Below the pieces are notes generated by a model, which was given only the letters and a program-made list of their open reading frames with translations, did not search any database and was not told where the DNA came from. A stretch of DNA of 64,000 nt from Solwaraspora sp. WMMD792 (lineage in GTDB: Bacteria; Actinomycetota; Actinomycetes; Mycobacteriales; Micromonosporaceae). Of this stretch, positions 50,190 through 64,000 are shown in pieces (position 1 is the stretch's first letter; each line of letters starts with the position of its first letter). The translations under genes were made by a program, and so were the position numbers. The stretch lies in the NCBI RefSeq assembly GCF_029626105.1, contig NZ_JARUBH010000009.1, positions 868,001 to 932,000 of the forward strand. Direction: 5' to 3'.

Positions 50190-50968
50190 GGGCGGCCGGG
50201 GTGCTGAAGCGGGCCGGGCTGGTCGTCGCGCTGCCGGCCGTACTGCTCGCCGTCTGGTGGTTCAGCAGTGCCGGCAGCACCAGCTTCTACGCGCCGCCGC
50301 TGAGCAAGATCCTCGGCACCTTCGCCGAGACCTGGACCGTCGAGCGCCTGCGGGCCGACGTGCTGCCCAGCCTGCTGCGGCTGGCCGCCGGCTACGCGGT
50401 GGCGGTGCTCGTCGGCGTCGCGCTCGGCGTACTGGTCGGCAGCATCCGCACCGTGCGGGCTACGTTGGAACCGGTGCTGGAGTTCTTCCGGGCCATCCCG
50501 CCGCCGGTGCTGGTGCCGATCATCATGCTCTTCGCCGGCATCGAGAACACCATGAAGATCGTGGTGATCGCCGCAGGCTGCGTCTGGCCGATCCTGCTCA
50601 ACACCGTCGAGGGCGTGCGCGCCACCGACGAGGTGCTCTCCGACACGGCCCGCTCCTACGGCCTGACCGGCCCGGCCCGGCTGCGGCACCTGGTGCTGCC
50701 GGCGGCCAGCCCGCAGATCGCCGCCGGCATGCGCCAGGCCCTGTCGATCGGCATCATCCTGATGGTGATCAGCGAGATGTTCGCGGCTAGCAACGGTCTC
50801 GGGTTCACCATCGTGCAGTTCCAGCGCACCTTCGCGATCCCGCAGATGTGGACCGGCATCCTGCTGCTCGGTCTGCTCGGCTTCGCCCTGTCGGTGCTCT
50901 TCCGCTTCGTCGAGATGCGGGCGTTGGCCTGGTACCACGGCCTGCGCCAGGCGCAGCGAAGCTCATGA
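50186..50968 (+). CDS. ABC transporter permease (NitT/TauT/SsuC type), second subunit
   Basis: The 260-residue protein starts at GTG 50186, overlapping the previous permease by 4 bp. It has six predicted helices and the EAA loop SDTARSYGLTGPARLRHLVLP. It is a paralogue of its neighbour. Two distinct permeases in a NitT/TauT operon are less common than one homodimer, so this importer is likely heterodimeric. Confidence 0.9.
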   Translation: MRAAGVLKRAGLVVALPAVLLAVWWFSSAGSTSFYAPPLSKILGTFAETWTVERLRADVLPSLLRLAAGYAVAVLVGVALGVLVGSIRTVRATLEPVLEFFRAIPPPVLVPIIMLFAGIENTMKIVVIAAGCVWPILLNTVEGVRATDEVLSDTARSYGLTGPARLRHLVLPAASPQIAAGMRQALSIGIILMVISEMFAASNGLGFTIVQFQRTFAIPQMWTGILLLGLLGFALSVLFRFVEMRALAWYHGLRQAQRSS

Positions 50969-51031
50969 CCCGCTGCCCGGCGCGGCCGGCCGGCGTGGCG
51001 GCGCCGGAAACGATAGAGAGGTAACGAGCCC

Positions 51032-51829
51032 ATGCTCGATGTCCAGGGCCTGCGCAAGGTCTACGACGGGCGGCAACGCCAGGTCGAGGCGGTGCGCGAC
51101 CTCACCTTCACCATCGACGACGGCGACCTGGTCTGCCTGGTCGGCCCCTCCGGCTGCGGCAAGACCACCCTGCTCAAGTGCATGGCCGGGCTGCTGCCGC
51201 CGACCTCCGGCGAGGTCCGGCTGCGCGGCAGGCCGATCACCGGGCCGCCGCCCGGCATGGCGGTCGTCTTCCAGGAGTACGGGCGCAGCCTGTTCCCGTG
51301 GATGAGCGTGCGGGACAACGTCGAGCTGCCGCTGCGGCAGAAGCGCATCGCCCGGGGCAAGCGTCGGGAACTGGTCGACGAGGCGCTCGCCGCCGTCGGT
51401 CTGGCCGACACCCACAACGCCTACCCGTGGCAGCTGTCCGGCGGCATGCAGCAGCGGGTGGCGATCGCCCGCGCGGTCGCGTACCAGCCGGACGTGCTGT
51501 TGATGGACGAGCCGTTCGCGGCGGTCGACGCCCAGACCCGCGCGGACCTGGAGGACCTGATCCGCCAGCTGTGGCAGCGGCTCGGGGTGACCATCCTGTT
51601 CGTCACCCACGACATCGACGAGGCGGTCTACCTGGGGCAGCGGGTGCTGATCCTGTCCTCGTCGCCGACCGTGGTGCAGGAGAGCCTGCGGATCGACCTG
51701 CCGGACACCCGCGACCAGCTGCACACCCGCGCCGAGCCGCGCTTCACCCAACTGCGCGGGCACGTCTACGAGCAGATCCAGGCGGCCAAGCGGGGGCAGC
51801 GACCGCCCGCCCAGGCCGGCCGGCCCTGA
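51032..51829 (+). CDS. ABC transporter ATP-binding protein (NitT/TauT/SsuB type)
   Basis: The 265-residue protein has Walker A GPSGCGKTT (38-46), Q-loop VVFQEYGRSLFPW, signature LSGGMQQR (135-142), Walker B VLLMDEPF (155-162) and the H-loop VTHDIDEAV. It should power the importer of the preceding three genes. It starts at ATG 51032 after GAGAGGTAACGAG. The 63-bp gap from the permease holds no clear terminator. Confidence 0.93.
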   Translation: MLDVQGLRKVYDGRQRQVEAVRDLTFTIDDGDLVCLVGPSGCGKTTLLKCMAGLLPPTSGEVRLRGRPITGPPPGMAVVFQEYGRSLFPWMSVRDNVELPLRQKRIARGKRRELVDEALAAVGLADTHNAYPWQLSGGMQQRVAIARAVAYQPDVLLMDEPFAAVDAQTRADLEDLIRQLWQRLGVTILFVTHDIDEAVYLGQRVLILSSSPTVVQESLRIDLPDTRDQLHTRAEPRFTQLRGHVYEQIQAAKRGQRPPAQAGRP

Positions 51830-51859
51830 CCCTTTCCGCCCTTTCCGAGGAGGACCGAG

Positions 51860-53065
<1,206 letters not shown>

Positions 53066-53260
53066 GATAGTGCCGATCTGCCGATCCGGTGGGCGGGTGT
53101 CGGGCCGGATCAGGGCAATGTCGTGAACCTGCCAACGGTGCACATTCCACCGTCGTGGCGTTAGCATGGGCCGGCGCCCGGTGCGGACGGCTGGTGCCCG
53201 TGCCGACCCCGCCCGTCACGCCAGGGCCGACGCGGACGTCGCGAACGAGCTGGAGGCAGG

Positions 53261-54082
53261 ATGGCGGAGCAGGCCAGTGGAGTCCCGGCCGGAGTAGACC
53301 TGAGCCGCCCCAGCGCCGCGCGGGTCTACGACTACTTCCTCGGCGGGGCCCACAACTTCGACGTGGACCGGCAACTCGCCGAGCAGATCGCCGCGATGAC
53401 GCCGCACCTGGCGGAGACCATGCGGGCCGGTCGGGCGTTCCTGCGTCGGGCGGTGCGGGCGCTGCTCGCCGACGGCGTCGACCAGTTCCTGGACATCGGC
53501 TCCGGCATCCCGACGGTGGGCAACGTCCACGAGGTGGCCCACGCGGTCAACCCGGCGGCCACCGTGGTCTACGTGGACATCGACCCGGTGGCCGTGGCGC
53601 ACAGTCGGAGCATCCTGGCCGAAGTGGAGCGGGCCGCGGTCCTGCAGGCCGATCTGCGCGAACCGGAGGCGATCTGCGCGCAGGCCGCCGCGACCGGTCT
53701 GATCGACTTCACCCGTCCGGTCGGCATCCTGCTCGCCGGGGTGGCGCACTTCGTGCCCGACGCCGACGATCCGCAGGGCGTACTGCGGCGGCTGCGGTCG
53801 GCCGCGGCGGTCGGCAGCTACCTGGTGATCTCCCACGCCACCTACGAGGACCAGCCGCCGGAAGTGCTGGCCGCGCAGCGGTTGTCGGCCCGGACCGACA
53901 CCGAGATCACGTTGCGCTCGCGAGCCGAGGTGACCGCGATGTTCGGTGACTTCGCCATCGTCGACCCGGGAGTGGTCCATCTGCCACTGTGGCGGCCGGA
54001 CCCGGACGCCGACGTGGACGCGCACCCGGAGCGGTTCGGCGCCTTCGGCGGCGTCGCCCGCCTGGACGCCGCCGCGGTCTGA
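53261..54082 (+). CDS. SAM-dependent methyltransferase-like protein, DUF574 family
   Basis: The 273-residue protein has the DUF574 start SAARVYDYFLGGAHNFDVDR (about 14-33). The SAM-site FLDIGSGIPTVGNVHEV, VVYVDIDPVAVAHS and LLAGVAHFVPDADDP follow. The family is abundant in Streptomyces and Micromonosporaceae; the substrate is not known. It starts at ATG 53261 behind GGAGGCAGG. The 195-bp gap upstream holds a possible -10 TAGCAT (53162-53167) and otherwise nothing evident. A c-di-GMP gene follows by 2 bp, so the two are probably co-transcribed. Confidence 0.9.
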   Translation: MAEQASGVPAGVDLSRPSAARVYDYFLGGAHNFDVDRQLAEQIAAMTPHLAETMRAGRAFLRRAVRALLADGVDQFLDIGSGIPTVGNVHEVAHAVNPAATVVYVDIDPVAVAHSRSILAEVERAAVLQADLREPEAICAQAAATGLIDFTRPVGILLAGVAHFVPDADDPQGVLRRLRSAAAVGSYLVISHATYEDQPPEVLAAQRLSARTDTEITLRSRAEVTAMFGDFAIVDPGVVHLPLWRPDPDADVDAHPERFGAFGGVARLDAAAV

Positions 54083-54084
54083 CC

Positions 54085-56247
54085 ATGGCGACGTCCGAGA
54101 CGGGCGATGGCGGTGCCGATCCCGAGGGTGTGCGACGCTTCGCCCGGAACTGGGCGACCGCCGCCGCCGGGCTCGGCTATCTGCCGTTGAGCCACGCCGA
54201 GACCGCCGACATCCTGCACGGGCACACGCTGCGGCTGGCTGCGGCGGTGCTGGCCGGGACGTTCGACGGCCAGGCCGGCCGGGACGTCGGGCGCTGGCTG
54301 GTGGAGGGCCACCTGACCGAACCGGCCGTGCTGGGCTGGACCGTCCAGGCCCTCGGCGAGGACTTCCTGCCGCTGGTGCTGCCGCAGCTGGCGACGTCGG
54401 CACCGGCCCGGGAACGGATCAGCCACCTGCAGGGCGCGCTCGCTGAGGGGTACGCCCGGGCGCTGCGTAACCGGACCTTCGCGCAGCAGTCCAGCATCCG
54501 GCAGGCGGCCTGGTCCGCCCGGGACGCTGCCGAGCAGGCGTTGCGCGACAGCGAGGTCCGGTTCCGGGCGGTATTCACCGGCGCGGCGATCGGCATCGGG
54601 CTGGCCGACCTCGACGGGCGGATCATCGACGTCAACCAGGCGTTCGCCGACATGCTCGGCTACACCATCGCGGAACTGCGGGAAATCAACGTCGGGCAGC
54701 TGTTCCACCCGGACGACGCGCCCGGCATGTACCAGTTCTACCTTGAACTCATCGAGGGTAAGCACGACCGCGCCCGGGTGGAGAAACGCTACTACCGCAA
54801 GGACGGCGCACCGATCTGGACGGACCTCGCGGTGTCGCTGATCCGGCACGACGACGGCCGACCCCGGTTCACCGTCGCGATGGTCGAGGACATCACCGAC
54901 CGGTACGAGCTGCAGGAGCGGCTGCGTTTCCAGGCCGAGCACGACCCGCTGACCGGGCTGCCCAACCGGGTGCTCTTCTTCGACCGGCTCGCCCTGGCGC
55001 TGGCCGACCCGGACGGTCAGGTCGGCGTCTGCTTCCTGGATCTCGACGGCTTCAAGTCGATCAACGACGGGCTCGGTCACGACGTCGGCGACCAACTGCT
55101 CGCCGTGGTGGCGCGGCGGCTCGCCGACAGCGCCGCCGACTCCGGGCACCTGGTCGCCCGGATGGGCGGCGACGAGTTCGTGATCCTGGTGACCCGCTGC
55201 ACCGGCACGCCGCAACTGGTCGGTGTCGCCCAGGCCGCCCTGGCCGCGCTGGCCGCCCCGGCCCAGGTCGACGGGCATCAGCTGACCGTGTCGGCGAGCA
55301 TCGGCGTCGTCGCGTCGCCGACGGCCGGCACCACCCCCACCGAGGTGATGAAGGCCGCCGACACGACGCTGTACTGGGCCAAGGCCGACGGGCGGGGCCG
55401 GTGGGCGGTCTTCGATCCGGTACGCGGCGCGCGCGACGTCACCCGCTCGGCGCTCGCCGCCGCGCTGCCGGCCGCGCTGGACCGTGGCGAGTTCGTCGTC
55501 GAGTACCAGCCGATCACCCGGCTGTCCGACCGGACGGTGTCCGCCGTCGAGGCGCTGGTCCGTTGGCAGCATCCGCAGCTCGGCCGGCTCGGGCCGGACC
55601 GGTTCGTCGCCCTCGCCGAGGAGACCGGGCTGATCGTCCGGCTCGGCCGGTGGGTGCTGGAACAGGCCTGCCGGCAGGCCAGCCGGTGGCGGGCCGAGCA
55701 CCCGCAGGCGCCGATCGTGGTCAGCGTCAACATCTCCGCCCGCCAGGTCAGCGACCCGCAGCTCGTCGGGGAGGTGGCCGGGGTGCTCACCCGGACCGGT
55801 CTGCCACCGGAGCTGCTGCAGCTGGAGCTGACCGAGAGCGCGGTGATGGCCACCGGCGGCGAGCCGCTGCCGGCACTGCGTCGGCTGGCCGGGCTCGGTG
55901 TCCGGTTGGCCATCGACGACTTCGGTACCGGCTACTCCAACCTCGCCTACCTGCGGCGGATGCCGATCCACGTGCTGAAACTCGCCGGTCCCTTCGTGGA
56001 AGGGATGCGGGTGGCCGGTCCGGAGGGCGACCGCGACGAGCGGATCGTCGACGCGCTGGTCCGGCTGGCTCACGCGCTCAACCTGACGGTCACCGCCGAG
56101 GCGGTGGAGACCGGTGAACAGGCGGACCGGCTGGTGGCACTCGGCTGCGACCAGGCCCAGGGCTGGCATTTCGGCCGTCCGGTGCCGGCCGGGGAGATCA
56201 CCGAGCGGTTGTCGCGTGGCCCGGACCGGCCCGTAACCGGACCGTGA
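54085..56247 (+). CDS. PAS-GGDEF-EAL cyclic-di-GMP signalling protein
   Basis: The 720-residue protein has an unassigned helical N-terminus (1-140) and a PAS domain (about 150-275). A GGDEF domain (about 280-445) has an intact ARMGGDEF at 358-365. An EAL domain (about 460-710) has E489-A-L, SVNISARQVSDPQ, ELTES, DDFGTGYSNLAYL and TAEAVETGEQ. The usual KIDxxFV reads KLAGPFV, so the acidic residue after the Lys is lost; phosphodiesterase activity is uncertain. There are no membrane helices. It should make, and perhaps degrade, c-di-GMP in response to a PAS-bound signal. It follows the methyltransferase by 2 bp and overlaps the convergent DUF309 gene by 50 bp. Confidence 0.93.
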   Translation: MATSETGDGGADPEGVRRFARNWATAAAGLGYLPLSHAETADILHGHTLRLAAAVLAGTFDGQAGRDVGRWLVEGHLTEPAVLGWTVQALGEDFLPLVLPQLATSAPARERISHLQGALAEGYARALRNRTFAQQSSIRQAAWSARDAAEQALRDSEVRFRAVFTGAAIGIGLADLDGRIIDVNQAFADMLGYTIAELREINVGQLFHPDDAPGMYQFYLELIEGKHDRARVEKRYYRKDGAPIWTDLAVSLIRHDDGRPRFTVAMVEDITDRYELQERLRFQAEHDPLTGLPNRVLFFDRLALALADPDGQVGVCFLDLDGFKSINDGLGHDVGDQLLAVVARRLADSAADSGHLVARMGGDEFVILVTRCTGTPQLVGVAQAALAALAAPAQVDGHQLTVSASIGVVASPTAGTTPTEVMKAADTTLYWAKADGRGRWAVFDPVRGARDVTRSALAAALPAALDRGEFVVEYQPITRLSDRTVSAVEALVRWQHPQLGRLGPDRFVALAEETGLIVRLGRWVLEQACRQASRWRAEHPQAPIVVSVNISARQVSDPQLVGEVAGVLTRTGLPPELLQLELTESAVMATGGEPLPALRRLAGLGVRLAIDDFGTGYSNLAYLRRMPIHVLKLAGPFVEGMRVAGPEGDRDERIVDALVRLAHALNLTVTAEAVETGEQADRLVALGCDQAQGWHFGRPVPAGEITERLSRGPDRPVTGP

Positions 56248-56716
56248 GGTCGACGGCTGCGTCGTGGGCGAGCCGGTCGGCCGTGTCCCGGCCGAACCGC
56301 ACCAGATCCGGCACGGGTACGCCGTACGGCCGCTGCCCGGCGTACGGCGCGATCCGGTCCGCGGCCCTGGCCAGCAGCCGCGCCGCGCCGGCCAGGTTGC
56401 CCCGCCGCGCGTGGGTGAGCCCGACCGCCAACTGGGCCAGCCCGCGCCAGAACTCACGCTCCACCGGCGGCGCCGCCTTCCAGGCCGACTCCAGCACCTC
56501 GTGGGCGTGGAACGGCCGGCCGGCGTCGAGCAGCCGCTGCGCCTCGTCGAGCGCGTCGTGCGGGGTGAGCGCCAGGTCGTCGGGCATGGTCGGTACGCCC
56601 GACGCGCCCGGCGGCAACGGCCGACCCAGTTCGTCGCGCGGCCGGGCGTTGCGTGGCCGACCCGCGGGGTCTCGGTCCCGCTTTGGACGGTGGTCACCTG
56701 GCGACGGACGGGCCAT
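56198..56716 (-). CDS. DUF309 family protein
   Basis: The 172-residue protein has DUF309 features: GRPFHAHEVLESAWKAAPPV with the conserved HE, then EREFWRGLAQLAVGLTHARR and NLAGAARLLARAADRI. Function is unknown in the family. The first 43 residues are Arg/Pro-rich; a later ATG (MPDDLALTPHDAL, at 56588) may be the true start. It overlaps the EAL-gene end by 50 bp. Confidence 0.85.
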   Translation of the reverse strand: MARPSPGDHRPKRDRDPAGRPRNARPRDELGRPLPPGASGVPTMPDDLALTPHDALDEAQRLLDAGRPFHAHEVLESAWKAAPPVEREFWRGLAQLAVGLTHARRGNLAGAARLLARAADRIAPYAGQRPYGVPVPDLVRFGRDTADRLAHDAAVDLTVRLRAGPGHATTAR

Positions 56717-56751
56717 CGGTCAACAGTAGTGCGGGCGACGGGGCCGGCCGG

Positions 56752-57771
56752 TCAGCGGGTGCCGGCCACGGGCAGTTCGCCGAATCTGGCGCTGCCCTTG
56801 CGTACCAGGTCCGCTGGCAGCCGGCCACCCCAGCGCGGATCGAGGACGACGGCGAGGGCCTCCTGGCCGGTCAACGCCGTCGGTAGCGGAGTGCTCCGGG
56901 CCGGGCCACCGCGGCATCGGGCCAGATCCAGCTGGATCAGGGTGCCGTCGGCTCGGTGGTACCGCACCGAGCGGCCACCGAGGCAGGCGTCGGAGACATC
57001 GTCGAAAATCACCGTGCCGCCGTTGGCCAGTGGGTAGCAGATCTGGCCGGCGGCGCAGCCCGCCGCCAGCACGTCGTCCGGCAACTGGTCGGCCGACAAC
57101 GAGAACCGGATCAGCAGGGGGCCGTCTCCCCGGTCCAGTTGGAGCTGCACGGCCACCACGCCAGCCGACCCGGCCGGGTCGACCTTGGCGTACCCGCTGA
57201 TTCTGCCGGCCGGCAGCAGCCGGGTGAGCAGTTCCAGCGCACCCTCCGCCGTGACCGGTGCGGTGTCGCCGATGGTGACCGGCGGGATGTCGAGGTCCCA
57301 CACGGCGACCGGGCAGTTGGCCACCTCGGTGGGCGCGGCCGGCAGCGCGGTGACCGTGGCCGTGCCGCCGTTGACGTCGCACCCGGACCGGACCGTCGGC
57401 TCGCCGGTAGCCGGCGACACGGGTGCGATGCTCGTCGATCCGGCCGGTGCCGCCGGCTGACCGACGCCCGGCGCACCGACGTCGGGCGGTCCACCGCCCG
57501 GTACCGGCAGCCCGACCCCCACCACCGTCGGAACCAGCAGTACGGCACCGGTCGCCAGGGCGGCGGCGATCCCGACGCCGGCGGCCCGTCGGTTGCGGCG
57601 GCGCCGCCGCCCGAGGCGCACCGACTCGGCGACCAGCTCCCCGATTGGTGGGGCCGGCCGAGCGGCCAGCTCCTGTTCCAGCAGTCGCCTCATCTCACCT
57701 GCCACGGTGACCGCCTCTCCGGTGCCGCTGGCTATGTCCGCCGGCGCCGGTTCGGCGCCCGTACCCGGCAT
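56752..57771 (-). CDS. Single-pass membrane protein, unknown function
   Basis: The 339-residue protein has a short acidic cytoplasmic part with MRRLLEQELAARPAPPIGEL, a basic stop RRRRRNRRA and one membrane helix (about 64-86). A Pro/Gly/Ala-rich linker (to about 120) and an extracytoplasmic region with six Cys follow (for example SGCDVN, AGCAAGQICYP). No family is recognised. The layout resembles actinobacterial proteins that sit behind ECF sigma factors, but no sigma gene is present. It starts at ATG 57771; ATG 57825 is a longer alternative. It is divergent from the gene at 57895. Confidence 0.65.
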   Translation of the reverse strand: MPGTGAEPAPADIASGTGEAVTVAGEMRRLLEQELAARPAPPIGELVAESVRLGRRRRRNRRAAGVGIAAALATGAVLLVPTVVGVGLPVPGGGPPDVGAPGVGQPAAPAGSTSIAPVSPATGEPTVRSGCDVNGGTATVTALPAAPTEVANCPVAVWDLDIPPVTIGDTAPVTAEGALELLTRLLPAGRISGYAKVDPAGSAGVVAVQLQLDRGDGPLLIRFSLSADQLPDDVLAAGCAAGQICYPLANGGTVIFDDVSDACLGGRSVRYHRADGTLIQLDLARCRGGPARSTPLPTALTGQEALAVVLDPRWGGRLPADLVRKGSARFGELPVAGTR

Positions 57772-57894
57772 GACGTCCCGGCCGGGCGGTCCGGTGACAG
57801 ACCGCGCCGGACCGCTTCCAGCCATCGGCGGTGCGCCGTCGCCTCGAGCACACGCCAAGTCAACGGCCGATTCCGACGTGCGACGATTGGTGGC

Positions 57895-58449
57895 ATGGGC
57901 AGACTGCACGCCGGGATCGACGGTCGGCTGCGCGAATTCATCGAAGCTCAACCGATGTTCTTCGTGGCCACCGCGCCCTCCGGCGGGGCCGGGCACGTCA
58001 ACGTGTCGCCCAAGGGGATGCGGGGCGCGTTCGCGGTGTTCGGTGAGCATCAGGTCGGGTACCTCGACTACCACGGCAGCGGTGTCGAAACCGTGGCACA
58101 TCTGCGGGACAACGGCCGCATCACGGTGATGTTCTGCGCCTTCGACGGTCCGCCCCTGGTCGTCCGGTTGCACGGCGTGGGCACGGTGGTGCCCGTCGAC
58201 GACCGGCGCTTCGCCGCGCTGGCCGGTGCCTTCGGCGACGCGCCCGACCGACACGGGGTGCGAGCGGTGATCGTCGTCGACGTGCAGCGGGTCAGTGACT
58301 CCTGCGGGTACGGCGTCCCGCTGATGGACTATCGCGGGGATCGCGACCTGCTGGTCCGGGCGCACTCCCGGCGGACCGCCGAGGACCTCGCCGAGTACCG
58401 GGCGACCCGCAACGCGGCCAGCATCGACGATCTGCCCGCCTTCTCCTGA
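57895..58449 (+). CDS. Pyridoxamine-phosphate-oxidase-like (flavin/F420) split-barrel protein
   Basis: The 184-residue protein has a split beta-barrel of the PNPOx-like superfamily: FFVATAPSGGAGHVNVSPKG (about 21-40), then GRITVMFCAFDGPPLVVRLH. The family binds FMN, F420 or heme and reduces small molecules; the SPKG motif suits a flavin-type member. It starts at ATG 57895, short of a ribosome site, with no neighbour that hints at a substrate. Confidence 0.82.
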   Translation: MGRLHAGIDGRLREFIEAQPMFFVATAPSGGAGHVNVSPKGMRGAFAVFGEHQVGYLDYHGSGVETVAHLRDNGRITVMFCAFDGPPLVVRLHGVGTVVPVDDRRFAALAGAFGDAPDRHGVRAVIVVDVQRVSDSCGYGVPLMDYRGDRDLLVRAHSRRTAEDLAEYRATRNAASIDDLPAFS

Positions 58450-58610
58450 CCGCCCGGTCGACCACACGTTACGTTCGTGCGGCGCCGGGGTAGGAGGCGA
58501 CCCACGCCGCACCACCGGGCCCGGCCCGGCCGGCGGACGTTGCGGGACTCCGCAGATGGAGGCGGTCGCGGCGGCCGGGTGACGGGTTCGACGAGCGAGG
58601 GTGACCAGCG

Positions 58611-62339
<3,729 letters not shown>

Positions 62340-62810
62340 CCATCCGGGCCGGGCTGCCGGCCCGGATCGCCTCGGCGGCCAGCCACGGCTGCCCGCCGAG
62401 GCCGGAGATGTCCAAAACCCGGCGGACCTGCCGGGACGGCAGCACCGTCAGCGCCTGCGGGTAGCGGTCGGTGAGCTGGAGCAGCGCGTGGATGGCCGCC
62501 GAATCGAAGAACGAGACCGTACGCAGATCGAGGGTCACCTTGCCGGCGTCCTCGTGGATCGCGGCCTGGTACATGTGCTCGGCGGTGGCCATGTCCACCT
62601 CGCCGTTGACAGTGACGGTCAGGTGGTCACCGTCCAGGTCACTGGTGGCGGAGAAGAGCTGCTCCGGACCCTGCTGATCCACGAACGTAAAGATGGCACA
62701 ACTGTGCGGATCCAGCAAGATTCGGCGGTAAACGGTCGGTCGCTCAGCGTGTGGGTGGCGGCCCGGTCGCCGGCCGGTCGGGTCGGCACCGACGGCGCTA
62801 GGCTGGACGC

Positions 62811-63671
62811 ATGACCTCCGTCCGCGCTCCGCTGACCCCTGGAAAGATCTCACCGTGGCGGCCGGTGCCGGCGCACATCACCCGGCCGGAGTACGTCGGT
62901 CGCAAGCAGCCCGCACCCTGGCGCGGCTCGCACGTCCAGTCCCCGGACACCATCGAGCGGATGCGGGTGGCGGGTCGGCTCGCCGCCCGGGCCGTGCAGC
63001 TCGCCGGTGAGCACTGCAAACCGGGGGTCACCACCGACGAGATCGACGCGGTGGTGCACGACTTCCTCTGCGACAACGGCGCCTACCCGTCGACCCTGGG
63101 CTACAAGGGGTTCCCCAAATCCTGCTGCACCAGCCTCAACGAGGTCGTCTGCCACGGCATCCCCGACTCCACGGTGCTGGCCGACGGCGACATCGTCAAC
63201 GTCGACGTGACCGCCTACATCGGCGGGGTGCACGGCGACACCGACGCGACCTTCTGCGTCGGTGAGGTCTCGCAGGAGGCCCAACTGCTGGTCGAGCGGA
63301 CCCACGAGGCGATGATGCGGGGCATCCGGGCGGTGGCCCCGGGGCGGCAGATCAACGTGATCGGCCGGGTGATCGAGTCCTACGCCCGTCGGTTCGGCTA
63401 CGGTGTGGTACGCGACTTCACCGGCCACGGCATCGGTGAGGCGTTCCACAGCGGGCTGTACGTTCCGCACTACGACAGTCCACGGCCCACGGACGTGATG
63501 GAACCGGGAATGACGTTCACCGTCGAGCCGATGATCACGCTCGGCACGCACGAGTACGACATGTGGCGGGACGGCTGGACGGTGGTCACCAAGGACCGCC
63601 GGTGGACCGCCCAGTTCGAGCACACGATCGTGGTCACCGAGGACGGCTTCGAGATCCTCACCCTGCCCTGA
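62811..63671 (+). CDS. map: Methionine aminopeptidase, type I
   Basis: The 286-residue enzyme removes the N-terminal Met from new proteins. Metal ligands are visible: Asp in [11 protein letters not shown] and GDTDATF, His in [11 protein letters not shown], Glu in FTVEPMI and in [11 protein letters not shown] 45-residue N-terminal extension ([20 protein letters not shown]) marks the type Ic form. TAGGCT lies 6 bp before ATG 62811, so it may be leaderless. Many actinobacteria have more than one map gene. Confidence 0.95.
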   Translation: MTSVRAPLTPGKISPWRPVPAHITRPEYVGRKQPAPWRGSHVQSPDTIERMRVAGRLAARAVQLAGEHCKPGVTTDEIDAVVHDFLCDNGAYPSTLGYKGFPKSCCTSLNEVVCHGIPDSTVLADGDIVNVDVTAYIGGVHGDTDATFCVGEVSQEAQLLVERTHEAMMRGIRAVAPGRQINVIGRVIESYARRFGYGVVRDFTGHGIGEAFHSGLYVPHYDSPRPTDVMEPGMTFTVEPMITLGTHEYDMWRDGWTVVTKDRRWTAQFEHTIVVTEDGFEILTLP

Positions 63672-64000
63672 CCGGACCGGGGCCCAGCAGACTGGTCTCA
63701 CAGTGGTCGAGCCAGCGGATCTCCGCCTCAGCCCGGAACAGCATCGCGTCGAGCACCAGTCGGCCGACGCGGTCGACGTCGGCCGACCTCGCTCTGGCGC
63801 GGGTCAGCTCCCGTACCGCGTCCAGGGTTGCCGCCCGTTGCGCCGCGACCACCCCGCGTACGTCCGCCCCTGGCGTGCTCAGCGCGAGGGCGATCTTCAC
63901 CGTCAGTTCGTCGCGGCCTTGGCCGACGCGGTCGACCGGGCTGCTGAACCAGGTGGCCAGCGCGTCCCGGCCGGCGGCGGTGATGGCGAACGGCCGCTGC
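63658..64000 (-). CDS. PadR-like regulator, C-terminal part (cut by window edge)
   Basis: The 114 visible codons run from the right edge to a stop at 63658. The frame is open to the edge. [20 protein letters not shown] is the end of a PadR winged helix. The four-helix C-terminal domain includes [14 protein letters not shown] and [20 protein letters not shown]. The DNA-binding start lies outside the window. It overlaps map by 14 bp in convergent order. Target unknown. Confidence 0.8.
   Translation of the reverse strand, partial: QRPFAITAAGRDALATWFSSPVDRVGQGRDELTVKIALALSTPGADVRGVVAAQRAATLDAVRELTRARARSADVDRVGRLVLDAMLFRAEAEIRWLDHCETSLLGPGPVRAG

Noticed and set aside
53842-56697. Open frame of 951 codons on the minus strand
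   Set aside because: It is antisense to the PAS-GGDEF-EAL gene and shows no recognisable motif except where it runs beside the DUF309 gene in another frame.

Overview
The window is very GC-rich, uses GTG starts freely, packs genes with 1-4 bp overlaps and carries several apparently leaderless genes. Together with actinobacterial families (an XRE/DUF5753-DUF397 pair, a DUF574 methyltransferase, a DUF4081-type acetyltransferase, a sugar ABC transporter with no ATPase gene of its own), this points to a filamentous actinomycete, most likely Micromonosporaceae. The genus cannot be fixed from the sequence. I found no rRNA, tRNA, CRISPR array, insertion sequence or complete prophage.

Layout. 1-9053 is a galactan-utilisation locus: two secreted GH53 endo-galactanases, an intracellular GH42 beta-galactosidase, a sugar-binding lipoprotein, two permeases and a LacI regulator, with four related palindromes around GCGC as likely operators. 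9111-11124 holds an acetyltransferase and an alpha/beta hydrolase behind a 31-bp palindrome. 11113-17523 is a pair of divergent three-gene operons that look like a glycan-building cluster. 17580-20321 carries a membrane serine hydrolase, its ArsR-like regulator and a DUF998 membrane protein. 20365-28562 is an accessory region: two small unknown genes, an XRE-DUF397 pair, an 1862-residue membrane-anchored NACHT NTPase with a long alpha-helical repeat tail, a small protein built of Ser-centred tripeptides, and the remains of a VapBC toxin-antitoxin pair.

28647-37640 is a run of small regulator-plus-enzyme or regulator-plus-pump units (LysR/SDR/MFS, XRE/aldo-keto reductase, MerR, an F420/NADP-type oxidoreductase, TetR), with an unknown membrane protein and a frameshifted helical-repeat pseudogene; 37722-39131 is the pump divergent from TetR. 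39276-40402 holds rnhA and a membrane protein.

40464-53065 encodes a complete route from 4-hydroxybenzoate to acetyl-CoA and succinyl-CoA: pobA, pcaIJHGBDC, an IclR regulator and pcaF, plus a NitT/TauT-type ABC importer probably bringing in an aromatic acid. Two matching 15-bp boxes lie at the two promoter regions. A perfect 17-bp-stem hairpin sits at the junction of binding protein and permease.

53261-64000 is signalling and housekeeping: a DUF574 methyltransferase, a PAS-GGDEF-EAL protein, a DUF309 protein, a membrane-anchored protein, a flavin/F420-type split-barrel protein, a 1242-residue fusion of hybrid histidine kinase, PP2C phosphatase and RsbW-like kinase beside a STAS protein, methionine aminopeptidase, and the end of a PadR-like regulator. 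No stretch over 300 bases lacks a gene.
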